Position numbers and translations under genes: made by a program. 32,546 bases of DNA from a virus: positions 1 through 32,546 of the IMG/VR virus record IMGVR_UViG_3300006922_000097. One strand, written 5' to 3'. This document shows, in pieces, positions 9,901 through 16,093 of the stretch; the stretch's first letter is position 1; each line of letters starts with the position of its first letter. A model generated the notes under the pieces. The model saw only the letters and a list, made by a program, of their open reading frames with translations, had not been told where the DNA came from and searched no databases.

Positions 9901-11226
9901 ATTTCAGGTCAAGATGAACTTGCTCATGCTGATATTGCTGATGCAGATGAGTTAATGATTTCTGATAATGGAACAATTAAACGTGTTGGAGTTGATAGCT
10001 TAAGAGATCATTACTTTGGAGTTGTAAGCGGAGATATTGCTGTTGCAGATGGTGGTGCAGCTACTATACAGGCAAATGCAGTTGAAGGATCAATGTTAAA
10101 CAACAATGTTGTTTCTGGTCAAGCAGAGCATACTGGAGCAATTGACGATACTGATGAGTTCTTGATATCTGATGCTGGAACAATTAAGAGAACAGACTTT
10201 AGCGTATTAAGAGACGCAGTTTTTGCTGACGTTAGTGGCGATGCTACAGTAGCAGCAGGTGGAGCTTTGACAATTGCAGCAGGTGCAGTTGAAAATTCAA
10301 TGTTAGCAAATGATCACATTACAGTTGCAGGCGATAGCGGTAGCCAAGACATTCACCTTAACGATACATTGACAATTAGTGGTACTGCTGGCGAAATTGA
10401 AACATCAGTTTCTGGTGACACAATAACTATCGGACTACCAGATAATGTAGATGTTGATGGTACATTTACTGCAGCTGGATTATCTTCTCTTGACGGTGGT
10501 GTTAATATTAATGACCAAGTTACTATTGCTTCAAATAACGGAGACTATCTAAGTACAAACGGAGATTTAACTTTAACAAACGGAAACTTAACACTAACAT
10601 CAGGTGATCTTGAAGTCGGAGGTGATCTAACAGTTTCTAGCGCACTTTCAAGCAACGGAACAGAGCTTACTATTAAAGACTCACACGTTCTTTTTGCTAG
10701 CTCTGGCGCGAATAATATTTCTGCCGGCCAGACTTTTGATATGGGTTTTTATGCTAAGAGAGACTCTGCTAGCGCTTCATCTCATGTTGGCTTAATTTAC
10801 GACAATGAAACTTCTGGAGCAAAGTGGAGACTACATGAAGGCCTTTCAGCACCAAATGGAATTACTGGTAAATTTGATTTTTCTGGGTCTACTGCTTCAA
10901 CTTTAGAAGTCGGAGGCTTATTAGTTGTAAAAACAGCATCTTCTTCAAATCAAGATACCTCATCAGGAAACTTTACTTCAAATGTAGCTTCTATTTCACA
11001 TACTTTAACTCTTGATGGTGCATTGGCAAATGAAGCTGCAGAATCAATAACTGTAACGAGCGATAAAGTTTTAGCAACAAGTGTAGTATTAGGAAGTTCT
11101 AATAAAAACGCAAACATTAGAATACACACAGTTCAAGCAGGATCGTTTATTTGTGAAATAACAAACAAATCAGGTTCAGACTTTACAGATGACTCTACTA
11201 TTGTTTTAAACTTTGTAGTAATGTAA
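6961..11226 (+). CDS. Giant mosaic tail-fibre-like protein, 1421 aa
   Basis: Start ATG is preceded by AAAGGGA at ideal spacing. Residues 1-26 (DGTHDLGTSALRWRALHV) form a head module, and a second copy (ADATHDLGSTSLGWNDLHL) starts near residue 124. A module with NLTVNGxTTT, a TT(N/Q)LVIEDK-like strand and an AAADGxGI segment occurs near residues 50-120 and again near 800-870. VSGDATVAAGGALTIAAGA occurs at about residues 952 and 1091, encoded by a perfect 54-base DNA repeat, with variants of DEFLISDAGTIKR nearby that also occur in the 1353-aa protein. The last ~185 residues are less repetitive and end in a hydrophobic strand (STIVLNFVVM), probably the C-terminal tip. There is no membrane helix or enzyme motif. 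The predicted role is an elongated virion adhesin or fibre with beta-helical or beta-prism repeats. Host specificity cannot be inferred. Confidence 0.65.
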   Translation: MSALKPDVDGTHDLGTSALRWRALHVDTITTATAAQGGSDCTVGTNLVVTGNLTVNGDTTTLSTTNLVIEDKTITLANGAADSAAADGAGISVDGASATLIYDHTGTQWEFNKPLEVQGNVLPQADATHDLGSTSLGWNDLHLGSGGVINFNDGDVTATHSANLLTVTGGNTRVDRLEIDSADDHIDVNTDLTLTASAGIVLDAVTDIVLDADGDDITFKAGAGDSTGLKWSQSNSGDWTNLVGTQDKDLIFQVNDGGAATEVMRLDGDVSSLLMAGTKKITFGDAGSFVHQSADGKLAISSDGAVADAVVVTSSNAAGGIDIDAGTGGVSIDSTGAFSIDGAAASNISVATDSDAEDLTISVTGDTNSSLVLSSSGTAADALSILTSAGGMDITVAGAAAGEDLDITSNTSININATETQPNAITLLATNGGIMLDSALKIDINSTGGVINIGNQDNSQNINIGTDGDRTINIGVDNHSNTIDLSAQTLTLDAGSSGFTMDGAAASSVSTSDGALTVNGKTGLNLQEDGTSVIAIDTNRDVLFSQTGGSTGDPDVEFDGYVRFDGSSEFDGAVQVDGTLTANAAVSVQSTLTVGEDDTGYDVKLFGATSGQYLLWDESRDELVLAGDTKLSFHDDSSSGGENIVASADGHLEVNAGTTLDMTAPTVDINATAVTIDTDTVTVGSANASDPLFVLKNTTNDADGARLRFVKDKGAAGAQGDDAGVIQFFADNAAQQQTEFARVTAEVQTATDGQEGGKLSLSVAEHDGTMTAGLVLTEGSTDGVIDVSIGAGTGSTTTIAGNLTVNGTTTTVNSTTVQVDDKNIELGVGSANDAAADGGGITLKSGDGDKTFNWINSTSSWTSSEDLDLVNGKHLSIAGTTVLTADGVAKVQSGVAGAGLSHTDGVLALDIDELNALGGTGIDQADHFVFSDGGTEKKITFSNLEDAIFANVSGDATVAAGGALTIAAGAIEHGMLAEDIISGQDELAHADIADADELMISDNGTIKRVGVDSLRDHYFGVVSGDIAVADGGAATIQANAVEGSMLNNNVVSGQAEHTGAIDDTDEFLISDAGTIKRTDFSVLRDAVFADVSGDATVAAGGALTIAAGAVENSMLANDHITVAGDSGSQDIHLNDTLTISGTAGEIETSVSGDTITIGLPDNVDVDGTFTAAGLSSLDGGVNINDQVTIASNNGDYLSTNGDLTLTNGNLTLTSGDLEVGGDLTVSSALSSNGTELTIKDSHVLFASSGANNISAGQTFDMGFYAKRDSASASSHVGLIYDNETSGAKWRLHEGLSAPNGITGKFDFSGSTASTLEVGGLLVVKTASSSNQDTSSGNFTSNVASISHTLTLDGALANEAAESITVTSDKVLATSVVLGSSNKNANIRIHTVQAGSFICEITNKSGSDFTDDSTIVLNFVVM
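9817..9870 (+). repeat. 54-base perfect direct repeat, copy 1
   Basis: Identical base for base to 10234-10287; begins AGTGGCGATGC and ends GCAGCAGGTGCA. It encodes SGDATVAAGGALTIAAGA. The copies are 417 bases (139 codons) apart and in the same frame, so recombination between them would keep the gene open while deleting or adding 139 residues. Confidence 0.85.
10234..10287 (+). repeat. 54-base perfect direct repeat, copy 2
   Basis: Second identical copy of the unit at 9817-9870. The flanks diverge at once: copy 1 is followed by codons for Ile-Glu-His-Gly-Met-Leu, copy 2 by Val-Glu-Asn-Ser-Met-Leu. Complete identity including third codon positions suggests recent duplication or gene conversion. 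Confidence 0.85.
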
Positions 11227-11232
11227 TAAATA
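11225..11232 (+). promoter_or_regulatory. Candidate T4-like late promoter (AATAAATA)
   Basis: Exact NATAAATA match overlapping the stop codon of the 1421-aa fibre gene, 54 bases upstream of the nuclease ATG at 11287. A second near-match, TATAAATT, is at 11237-11244. It would start transcription of the nuclease / glycosyltransferase / sigma block. Confidence 0.4.
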
Positions 11233-11274
11233 GTTTTATAAATTGACCTTATTTTTATTATAATATTATTGAAA

Positions 11275-11280
11275 GTGAGG
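11275..11280 (+). promoter_or_regulatory. Ribosome binding site that decides the nuclease start
   Basis: GTGAGG ends six bases before the ATG at 11287. An in-frame TTG at 11269 would give six extra residues but would place this site inside the gene and has no good site of its own, so ATG 11287 is preferred. Confidence 0.6.
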
Positions 11281-11286
11281 TCAATT

Positions 11287-12120
11287 ATGACTATATTGAA
11301 AGAGCATGTCTCTTATTCTGAAGTTCGTCAATGGAAGGAATGCTCTTGGCGACATAAGTTGTTATACGTAGAAAAACTTTCTACTTTTGAAGAAAGTCCT
11401 CATTTACATTATGGAACAATAATCCATGATGCATGCGAGCATTTCCTTAAAACAAAAGAGCTTAAAATAGAAGAAGCTAAAGAAAAGATAAAAGTAGCTT
11501 GGGATGAACACGGTTTTGACTCAGAAGACTTTATTCAATTGCAAAGTCAAAAAGCACAGTTGCAAGGATGGAAATATAAACACAACAAGCTAAAAGACTG
11601 GCTTGATTGGACAGCAGCAAGTTTAAACTCAATACTTTCTTTTATGGATGAAACATTCCCAGGATGGGAGTGCGTTTCAGCTGAGGAAGCTTTGTATGAG
11701 CGAATAGATAATATTGATACAAAGTTTAAAGGGTATATCGATTGTATTATAAAAATACCATATAAAGACGACTTTAAGTATTGGGTATTAGACTGGAAGA
11801 CTTCTAGCGGTAGAGGTTGGTCATTGGACAAGCAAAGAGACTTTAACGTACAGGCTCAAGTAATACTTTATAAGGACTATTGGGGAAGAAAAAACAATAT
11901 TGAACTAAAAAATATACAATGCGGATTTATTTTACTTAAAAAAGTAAAAACAATAGGTAAATCATGCCAGTTAATTAAAGTTTCAAGTGGTCCTAAAAAC
12001 CTTGAAAAAGCTTCTAAGTTGGTAAGAAGCATGATAAAAAACGTTGAAAATAAATTTTATTTAAAAAATAGAAATTCCTGCATGTTTTGTGAATTTAAAA
12101 ATACAGTTCACTGCAGGTAA
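11287..12120 (+). CDS. Cas4/RecB-like PD-(D/E)XK nuclease with probable Fe-S cluster
   Basis: 277 residues. Seen motifs, in order: Cys19 within VRQWKECSWRHKLLY; His47 in HYGTIIHDA (the N-terminal histidine motif of RecB/Cas4-type nucleases); GYIDC with Asp152; DWKTS with Asp169 and Lys171 (the D...DxK catalytic core); and QAQ (189-191) followed by a Tyr-rich helix. The C-terminus has Cys265-x2-Cys268-x7-Cys276. One N-terminal plus three C-terminal cysteines is the known 4Fe-4S arrangement of Cas4 and AddB-type nucleases. Known family members degrade or resect DNA ends as metal-dependent exonucleases. No cas genes or CRISPR array are nearby, so a CRISPR role is not supported. Roles in host DNA degradation, replication-recombination or genome end-processing are all possible. 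A glycosyltransferase gene starts 13 bases downstream, so the genes are co-expressed. Confidence 0.8.
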   Translation: MTILKEHVSYSEVRQWKECSWRHKLLYVEKLSTFEESPHLHYGTIIHDACEHFLKTKELKIEEAKEKIKVAWDEHGFDSEDFIQLQSQKAQLQGWKYKHNKLKDWLDWTAASLNSILSFMDETFPGWECVSAEEALYERIDNIDTKFKGYIDCIIKIPYKDDFKYWVLDWKTSSGRGWSLDKQRDFNVQAQVILYKDYWGRKNNIELKNIQCGFILLKKVKTIGKSCQLIKVSSGPKNLEKASKLVRSMIKNVENKFYLKNRNSCMFCEFKNTVHCR

Positions 12121-12128
12121 AGGAAGAG
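12120..12128 (+). promoter_or_regulatory. Ribosome binding site supporting a TTG start
   Basis: AAGGAAGAG lies 5-9 bases before the TTG at 12134. No in-frame ATG occurs near the conserved N-terminal strand of the glycosyltransferase, so this site decides for TTG. Confidence 0.55.
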
Positions 12129-12133
12129 AATAA

Positions 12134-13387
12134 TTGAACGTAAAAACAAAAATACTTTTGATATCAGATCATTTGCAACATAACACAGGAGTTGCAGTAC
12201 AATCAAAGCACTTAGTTGAAGGCTTAATTGAAACAGGCAAGTATGAAGTTGTACAGCTTGGCGCAGCTATTTATCACGAAAATCATGAACCAGTAAAAGT
12301 AAGTAATGACTTAAATATAATTCCTGTCAACGGATTTGGAGACAGAGACACAATTAGGTCTATGCTTGTTTCATATGTTCCTGATGTACTTATTATTTTT
12401 TCTGATGGTAGATTTTTCAATCATATCTTTGAAATGGAAGATGAAATTCATCAAGTTTGTCCTATAATGTGGTGGCACGTTTGGGATAATAGGCCAGCAC
12501 CTCATTTTAACAAGAAAAAGTATGATTGTATTGATAAAATTAATTGTATATCTGATTTAACTTACGATTTATGTAAAATAGTTACATGTAACGACAATAA
12601 AGTCGATTATATTCCACATACAGTCCCAGAAAATATTTTTAAAAAATTAACAGAAAAAGAAATTTCGTATCATAAAGAAAAAATTCTTGGAGTTCATAAA
12701 GATAGTTTTGTTTGTACTTGGGTCAATAGAAACATAAGAAGAAAAAGACCATCAGATGTATTAAAATCTTGGCAAATGTTTTTATTTAGTTTAGAAGAAA
12801 AAACAACAAAAAAAGAAGCAATTCTTATTATGCACACTGATCCTTATGATAGTGCAGGAGCAAACTTACTAGAAGTTGCTAAGTATCTAGGAATATTAGA
12901 AAATGTAAGGTTTTCTGATCAAGAGGCAAGCTTTGAAAAACTAAATATATTGTATAATATTAGTGATACAGTTTTAAACATATCACAAGCAGAAGGCTTT
13001 GGTCTAACTACATTAGAAGCAATGTCAGCAGGAGTTCCTATTATAGCAACAAAAACTGGCGGATTGACTAGACAATTAATAGATAAAGAAACTTTAGTTA
13101 TAAACGGAATAGCTCTAAAGCCAGAAGTAACAACAATTTCAGGCACACAATGTACACCTTATCTAAACGAAGACTTTGTGTCTGTAGAGAAAGTATCTAT
13201 GGCAATTATGAAAATGTATAGTATCGGAAGCAAGAAAAGAAAAGAAATTGGTCTAACAGCAAAGAACTATGTTAATAAAAGTTTTTCTTACAATAAAATG
13301 ATAAGACAGTGGGATGAATCAATTAGTGAAACTTTATCTTTATGGAAAGAAAATTATAAAAGAATAAAAGTAGAGGAAATTTTATAA
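12134..13387 (+). CDS. GT-B glycosyltransferase (GT4-like), first of two
   Basis: 417 residues from a TTG start (see the ribosome binding site at 12120). The N-terminal half opens with a Rossmann strand (TKILLISDH) followed by the small-residue turn HNTGVAVQS, as expected of a GT-B acceptor domain. The C-terminal half carries the nucleotide-sugar site: Glu287-Gly-Phe-Gly-Leu-Thr-Thr-Leu-Glu295, the EX7E motif of retaining GT4-type enzymes, followed by AMSAGVPIIATKTGG. A strand VCTWVNRN and an Arg-Lys-rich RRKRPSD (about residues 195-210) fit the donor phosphate-binding region. The known family moves a sugar from a nucleotide donor to an acceptor. The acceptor here is unknown: virion protein, host surface polysaccharide or modified DNA base are possibilities, and no hydroxymethyl-pyrimidine genes are visible to favour DNA. 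It overlaps the next glycosyltransferase by one base (TAATG), so the two are translationally coupled. Confidence 0.8.
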   Translation: MNVKTKILLISDHLQHNTGVAVQSKHLVEGLIETGKYEVVQLGAAIYHENHEPVKVSNDLNIIPVNGFGDRDTIRSMLVSYVPDVLIIFSDGRFFNHIFEMEDEIHQVCPIMWWHVWDNRPAPHFNKKKYDCIDKINCISDLTYDLCKIVTCNDNKVDYIPHTVPENIFKKLTEKEISYHKEKILGVHKDSFVCTWVNRNIRRKRPSDVLKSWQMFLFSLEEKTTKKEAILIMHTDPYDSAGANLLEVAKYLGILENVRFSDQEASFEKLNILYNISDTVLNISQAEGFGLTTLEAMSAGVPIIATKTGGLTRQLIDKETLVINGIALKPEVTTISGTQCTPYLNEDFVSVEKVSMAIMKMYSIGSKKRKEIGLTAKNYVNKSFSYNKMIRQWDESISETLSLWKENYKRIKVEEIL

Positions 13388-14616
13388 TGAAAGTAATTAT
13401 AAGTGGTCCTCTTCTAAGCATGTCTGGATACGGAAATCATGCCAGACAAGTTCTTGACTTTGTTTTTGAAAAGCATAAAAATGACGAAATATTTTGTGAT
13501 GTGACTAGTTGGGGTAACACTAACTGGAACTTGACAAAAGACTTTTTGTCAAAAAGCGTTTTTGATAAAATAATCAATAATTTTATATCTGAAGCTGACA
13601 TAAACAGACTAGCAGATAAAAATACTCCCTACTTTAACGTATCATATCAGATATGTTTTCCAGATCAATGGTCTACAAGAATAGCAAAACATAATATTGG
13701 TTTTTTTGCAGGAATTGAAACTACAATTTGTTGCGAAAAGTGGATCGATCAAATTAATTTAATGGACAAAGTTGTAGTACCTTCAGCTCACGCTTTAAAC
13801 TCAATAAACAACGCAGTCAAGCATTACTACTGCCAGAAGCTAGACACTGAAGTCTGTGTTATTCCTGAGTGGTTCTACGATGATTTTTCTATCGAAACTA
13901 CAGTTGACATATGTAGTCTAAAAGAAGTTAAAACAGAGAACAACGTATTGATCATAGGACAGCTAAACAAAATAAACCCGGAAACTGATAGGAAAAATAT
14001 TCTGAATACATTAGAAGCTTCAATATTAGCTTTGAAAGGTACAGAGTGGGGAATAATTTTAAAAATGTTTACTGAGAACAATTCATGTTTTGATTTTTAT
14101 AAAACTAAAAAAATATTAAAGACTTATATCGATCTTACTTTTAAAGATGTAAAATTACCAAAAGTTTATCTTGTTCACGGTAATATGAAAAATAAAGAAA
14201 TTAAAGAACTGTACAGTAGCAGTAAAGTTAAGTGTTTGGTTTCTGGTACAAGAGGCGAAGGATTTGGTTTAACTTTTTTAGAGGCAGCTGCAAGTGGAAT
14301 ACCTATTGTTGCAACAAAATGGTCAGCTTATGACGAGTATCTAGACTATTATCTTGGTGTAGACTTTGACTTAGTAAATATACCTACATCATTAAGCAAT
14401 GTAAAAAATGAATTCGAAGTTTACTCAAATATATGGGTTGAAAATTCAAAATGGGCTGAGTTTAACAAGAAAAGCATGATAGATAGTATTATAAAAGTTA
14501 CAAAAAAAGATTTTAACAGCGTTAAAATATTAAATCAGAAAAAATCTATTTTAAACAAATACTCGAAAAATTCAATAATGTGTATTTACAATAAACAACT
14601 TGGCAGGCAATACTAA
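13387..14616 (+). CDS. GT-B glycosyltransferase (GT4-like), second of two
   Basis: 409 residues. ATG overlaps the preceding stop; AGAGGA at 13372-13377 is the ribosome binding site. The N-terminus (KVIISGPLLSMSGYGNHARQ) has the strand plus Gly-rich turn of a GT-B fold. The mid region FFAGIETT and VVVPSAHALNSI is typical of phage members of this group. The donor site contains Glu291-Gly-Phe-Gly-Leu-Thr-Phe-Leu-Glu299 (EX7E) and AAASGIPIVATKWSAYDEYL. The strand VLIIGQLNKINPETDRKN (near residue 188) replaces the usual GRL...KG segment. It differs clearly from its upstream partner outside the donor site, so the pair is not a recent duplication and may act in sequence on one acceptor. It overlaps the small membrane-protein gene by one base. 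The substrate is unknown. Confidence 0.8.
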   Translation: MKVIISGPLLSMSGYGNHARQVLDFVFEKHKNDEIFCDVTSWGNTNWNLTKDFLSKSVFDKIINNFISEADINRLADKNTPYFNVSYQICFPDQWSTRIAKHNIGFFAGIETTICCEKWIDQINLMDKVVVPSAHALNSINNAVKHYYCQKLDTEVCVIPEWFYDDFSIETTVDICSLKEVKTENNVLIIGQLNKINPETDRKNILNTLEASILALKGTEWGIILKMFTENNSCFDFYKTKKILKTYIDLTFKDVKLPKVYLVHGNMKNKEIKELYSSSKVKCLVSGTRGEGFGLTFLEAAASGIPIVATKWSAYDEYLDYYLGVDFDLVNIPTSLSNVKNEFEVYSNIWVENSKWAEFNKKSMIDSIIKVTKKDFNSVKILNQKKSILNKYSKNSIMCIYNKQLGRQY

Positions 14617-14930
14617 TGTTTTACACTTCAATTGCAATTTTATTTTTAATATCAGTGATTTCTTTGTACTTTTGTATAAAGTTTGCAATGATTATAATAA
14701 GCATGCAAGAAGTAATTGAAGAATCACTGGATATTATTGATGAAAAATATAATAATTTAAGTAAAATCTTAGACATTCCTTTATTTCATAACAACACAGA
14801 AATAAAAAATGCGATAAGAGAAGTTCAAGAAACTCGAGATGTATTACTTTATATTGCTAACCAACTTGTTAAAGATAAAAAAACTTTAAAAGAAGAGGTT
14901 AGCAACATTGAAGTCAAAGAAAACTCGTAA
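14616..14930 (+). CDS. Small membrane-anchored helical protein, 104 aa
   Basis: Start ATG overlaps the upstream stop (TAATG). Residues ~4-29 are a hydrophobic segment (FYTSIAILFLISVISLYFCI) that predicts one N-terminal membrane helix. The remainder is charged and helical (IEESLDIIDEKYNNLSKIL, then a VQETRDVLLYIANQLV segment), suggesting a coiled-coil domain on one side of the membrane. Similar one-helix proteins next to sigma/structural genes occur in T4-like marine phages (recall only); no function is established. Its 3' end overlaps the sigma gene start by 23 bases, so the two are likely coupled. It is too long for a typical holin with a single helix, and no lysin gene is adjacent, so a lysis role is not favoured. 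Confidence 0.6.
   Translation: MFYTSIAILFLISVISLYFCIKFAMIIISMQEVIEESLDIIDEKYNNLSKILDIPLFHNNTEIKNAIREVQETRDVLLYIANQLVKDKKTLKEEVSNIEVKENS
14893..14898 (+). promoter_or_regulatory. Ribosome binding site supporting a TTG start for the sigma gene
   Basis: AAGAGG ends nine bases before the TTG at 14908, inside the upstream gene. The next in-frame Met is at residue 55, beyond the YYFGIDVQNKIVEYQ segment that looks conserved, so TTG is preferred. Confidence 0.5.
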
Positions 14931-15699
14931 AAGGCAGCTAGATGGCGTCGGCACCTTAGAAGAGTCTAATAGTTTAAAAGACAAAACAGCTGTAAAAAAG
15001 AAAAAGAAAAAAAATTATTATTTTGGTATTGATGTTCAAAATAAAATAGTAGAATATCAAATAACTGAATGTATGAAGAAAAAAGAAAAGATTTATGAAG
15101 AGTCTATAAATCCAGCATTTACTGAGTTAGTTAACAGCTTAGTCGCTGTTTATGGTTTTAAGTCTTCAAATGAAGATATAATGCATCTTAAAGCAGACTG
15201 CGTTTCTTTTCTATATGAAACATTATATAAGTGGAGTCCTGAAAAGAAGTCTAAAGCTTTTTCTTACTTTAATGTTGTAGCAAAAAACTGGTTAACAATC
15301 CAGTCGCGAAGACTCTTAAAAAATGTAAGAAGAAGTGCATACATTGATGATCCTCATGCATTATCAGCTGCTGAAAAGTCTGAGTTGTTTGATCAAGAGT
15401 ATGTAGATGCAGAAGTTGCATTAGCTGAGTCTCTTGTCAGGTTTGATAAAATTATTGAAATGATTACTTATATTGAAGGTCATCTTAAAGATGAAAGGGA
15501 TATAAGATGTTGCTTAGCTGTCAAAAAAGTATTTAATAGCATTGAAGACTTAGAGTTTTTTAATAAAAGAGCAATATTCGTTTATCTTAGAGAAATTTCT
15601 GGACTAAATAGTACAGAGTTAAGCTCTTCTCTTTCTAGCATAAGAAAGATATATAGAAAAGTTGCAGGACCAGACAAGATGTTTGATATATTTGGATAG
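14908..15699 (+). CDS. gp55-like late RNA polymerase sigma factor
   Basis: 263 residues from TTG. The first ~35 residues are a very basic tail (a run of six Lys). Conserved-looking blocks follow: YYFGIDVQNKIVEYQ (~37-51); a helical segment with NPAFTELVNSLVAVYGF; DCVSFLYETLYKWSP; and the central FSYFNVVAKNWLTIQSRRL (~118-136), which matches sigma region-2 logic in T4 gp55-type factors (aromatic-rich helix followed by basic residues). Then RRSAYIDDPHALSAAEKS. The C-terminal part (~216-255) is helical with LREISGLNSTELSSSLSSI, possibly a helix-turn-helix. Known role: gp55 directs host RNA polymerase to the -10-like late promoter TATAAATA together with the sliding clamp. AATAAATA motifs in this window are its candidate targets. 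It sits just ahead of the packaging and baseplate genes it would control. Confidence 0.7.
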   Translation: MKSKKTRKRQLDGVGTLEESNSLKDKTAVKKKKKKNYYFGIDVQNKIVEYQITECMKKKEKIYEESINPAFTELVNSLVAVYGFKSSNEDIMHLKADCVSFLYETLYKWSPEKKSKAFSYFNVVAKNWLTIQSRRLLKNVRRSAYIDDPHALSAAEKSELFDQEYVDAEVALAESLVRFDKIIEMITYIEGHLKDERDIRCCLAVKKVFNSIEDLEFFNKRAIFVYLREISGLNSTELSSSLSSIRKIYRKVAGPDKMFDIFG

Positions 15700-15714
15700 A
15701 AAGGTTAATTTAAC

Positions 15715-16089
15715 ATGAGTAATCATATAGAAAAAGTTTTAGATAAAGTTGAAAAAAACGAGAAAAAAGAAGATAGTATTAAAAATTTTGCTGATATTTT
15801 AGATAATATTGATTCTCTGGAAGACAAAAAAAAGCTGCTCTGGAAAGAAATATATGAAAATGCTCTTGAAGATAGAGAAAAATCTAAAATGCTGTTTAAT
15901 GATGCTTATATTTCAATGCAAGGTGGTGTAAATGAGCACATGAACATAGGTGCAATTATGTCAAAATATATTGAAAGAATGAGCAAATCAAACGATCAAA
16001 TACTTAAACTAGCTGAACTAATAGCTAAAGAAGAAGAAAAGTCAGAAACTATTAGCGAAGATGAAATATTTGGAAAGATAAACGGTTGA
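15715..16089 (+). CDS. Putative small terminase subunit (T4 gp16-like)
   Basis: 124 residues, start ATG with AGAAAGG upstream. The protein is entirely helical in appearance, acidic and lysine-rich at both ends. The key segment is residues ~75-105 (EHMNIGAIMSKYIERMSKSN, then DQILKLAEL). By memory it aligns with the central oligomerisation helices of T4 gp16, which has an HM pair followed by MTTTNKEILKLHKDM; the shared pattern is HM...M-x3-N-x2-ILKL. Known role: the small terminase forms a ring that binds DNA and regulates the large terminase. The length is shorter than the 164 residues of T4 gp16. No large terminase is in the window. An alternative is an unrelated helical phage protein that always follows the sigma gene. 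The link rests on a short pattern, so it is moderate at best. Confidence 0.45.
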   Translation: MSNHIEKVLDKVEKNEKKEDSIKNFADILDNIDSLEDKKKLLWKEIYENALEDREKSKMLFNDAYISMQGGVNEHMNIGAIMSKYIERMSKSNDQILKLAELIAKEEEKSETISEDEIFGKING

Positions 16090-16093
16090 TAGA

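Noticed and set aside
3081-10287. Regular repeats in the two giant genes taken as a non-coding repeat array
   Set aside because: All repeats are in frame within uninterrupted genes, spaced in multiples of three, and conserve protein more than DNA except for the single 54-base copy.
11243-11264. TTGACC at 11243-11248 and a perfect TATAAT at 11259-11264 upstream of the nuclease look like a host sigma-70 promoter
   Set aside because: The spacing is only 10 bases instead of about 17, and the region is so AT-rich that TATAAT is expected by chance.
11287-12120. Cas4-like nuclease as a sign of a phage CRISPR system or adaptation module
   Set aside because: No cas1/cas2, no direct repeats with regular spacers, and no other CRISPR gene in the window; Cas4-like nucleases are common in phages without CRISPR.
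12134-14616. The glycosyltransferases as T4 alpha/beta-glucosyltransferase analogues that protect hydroxymethylated DNA
   Set aside because: No hydroxymethylase, dCMP or dCTP pathway gene is visible and the EX7E GT4 pattern fits protein or polysaccharide acceptors as well; acceptor left open.
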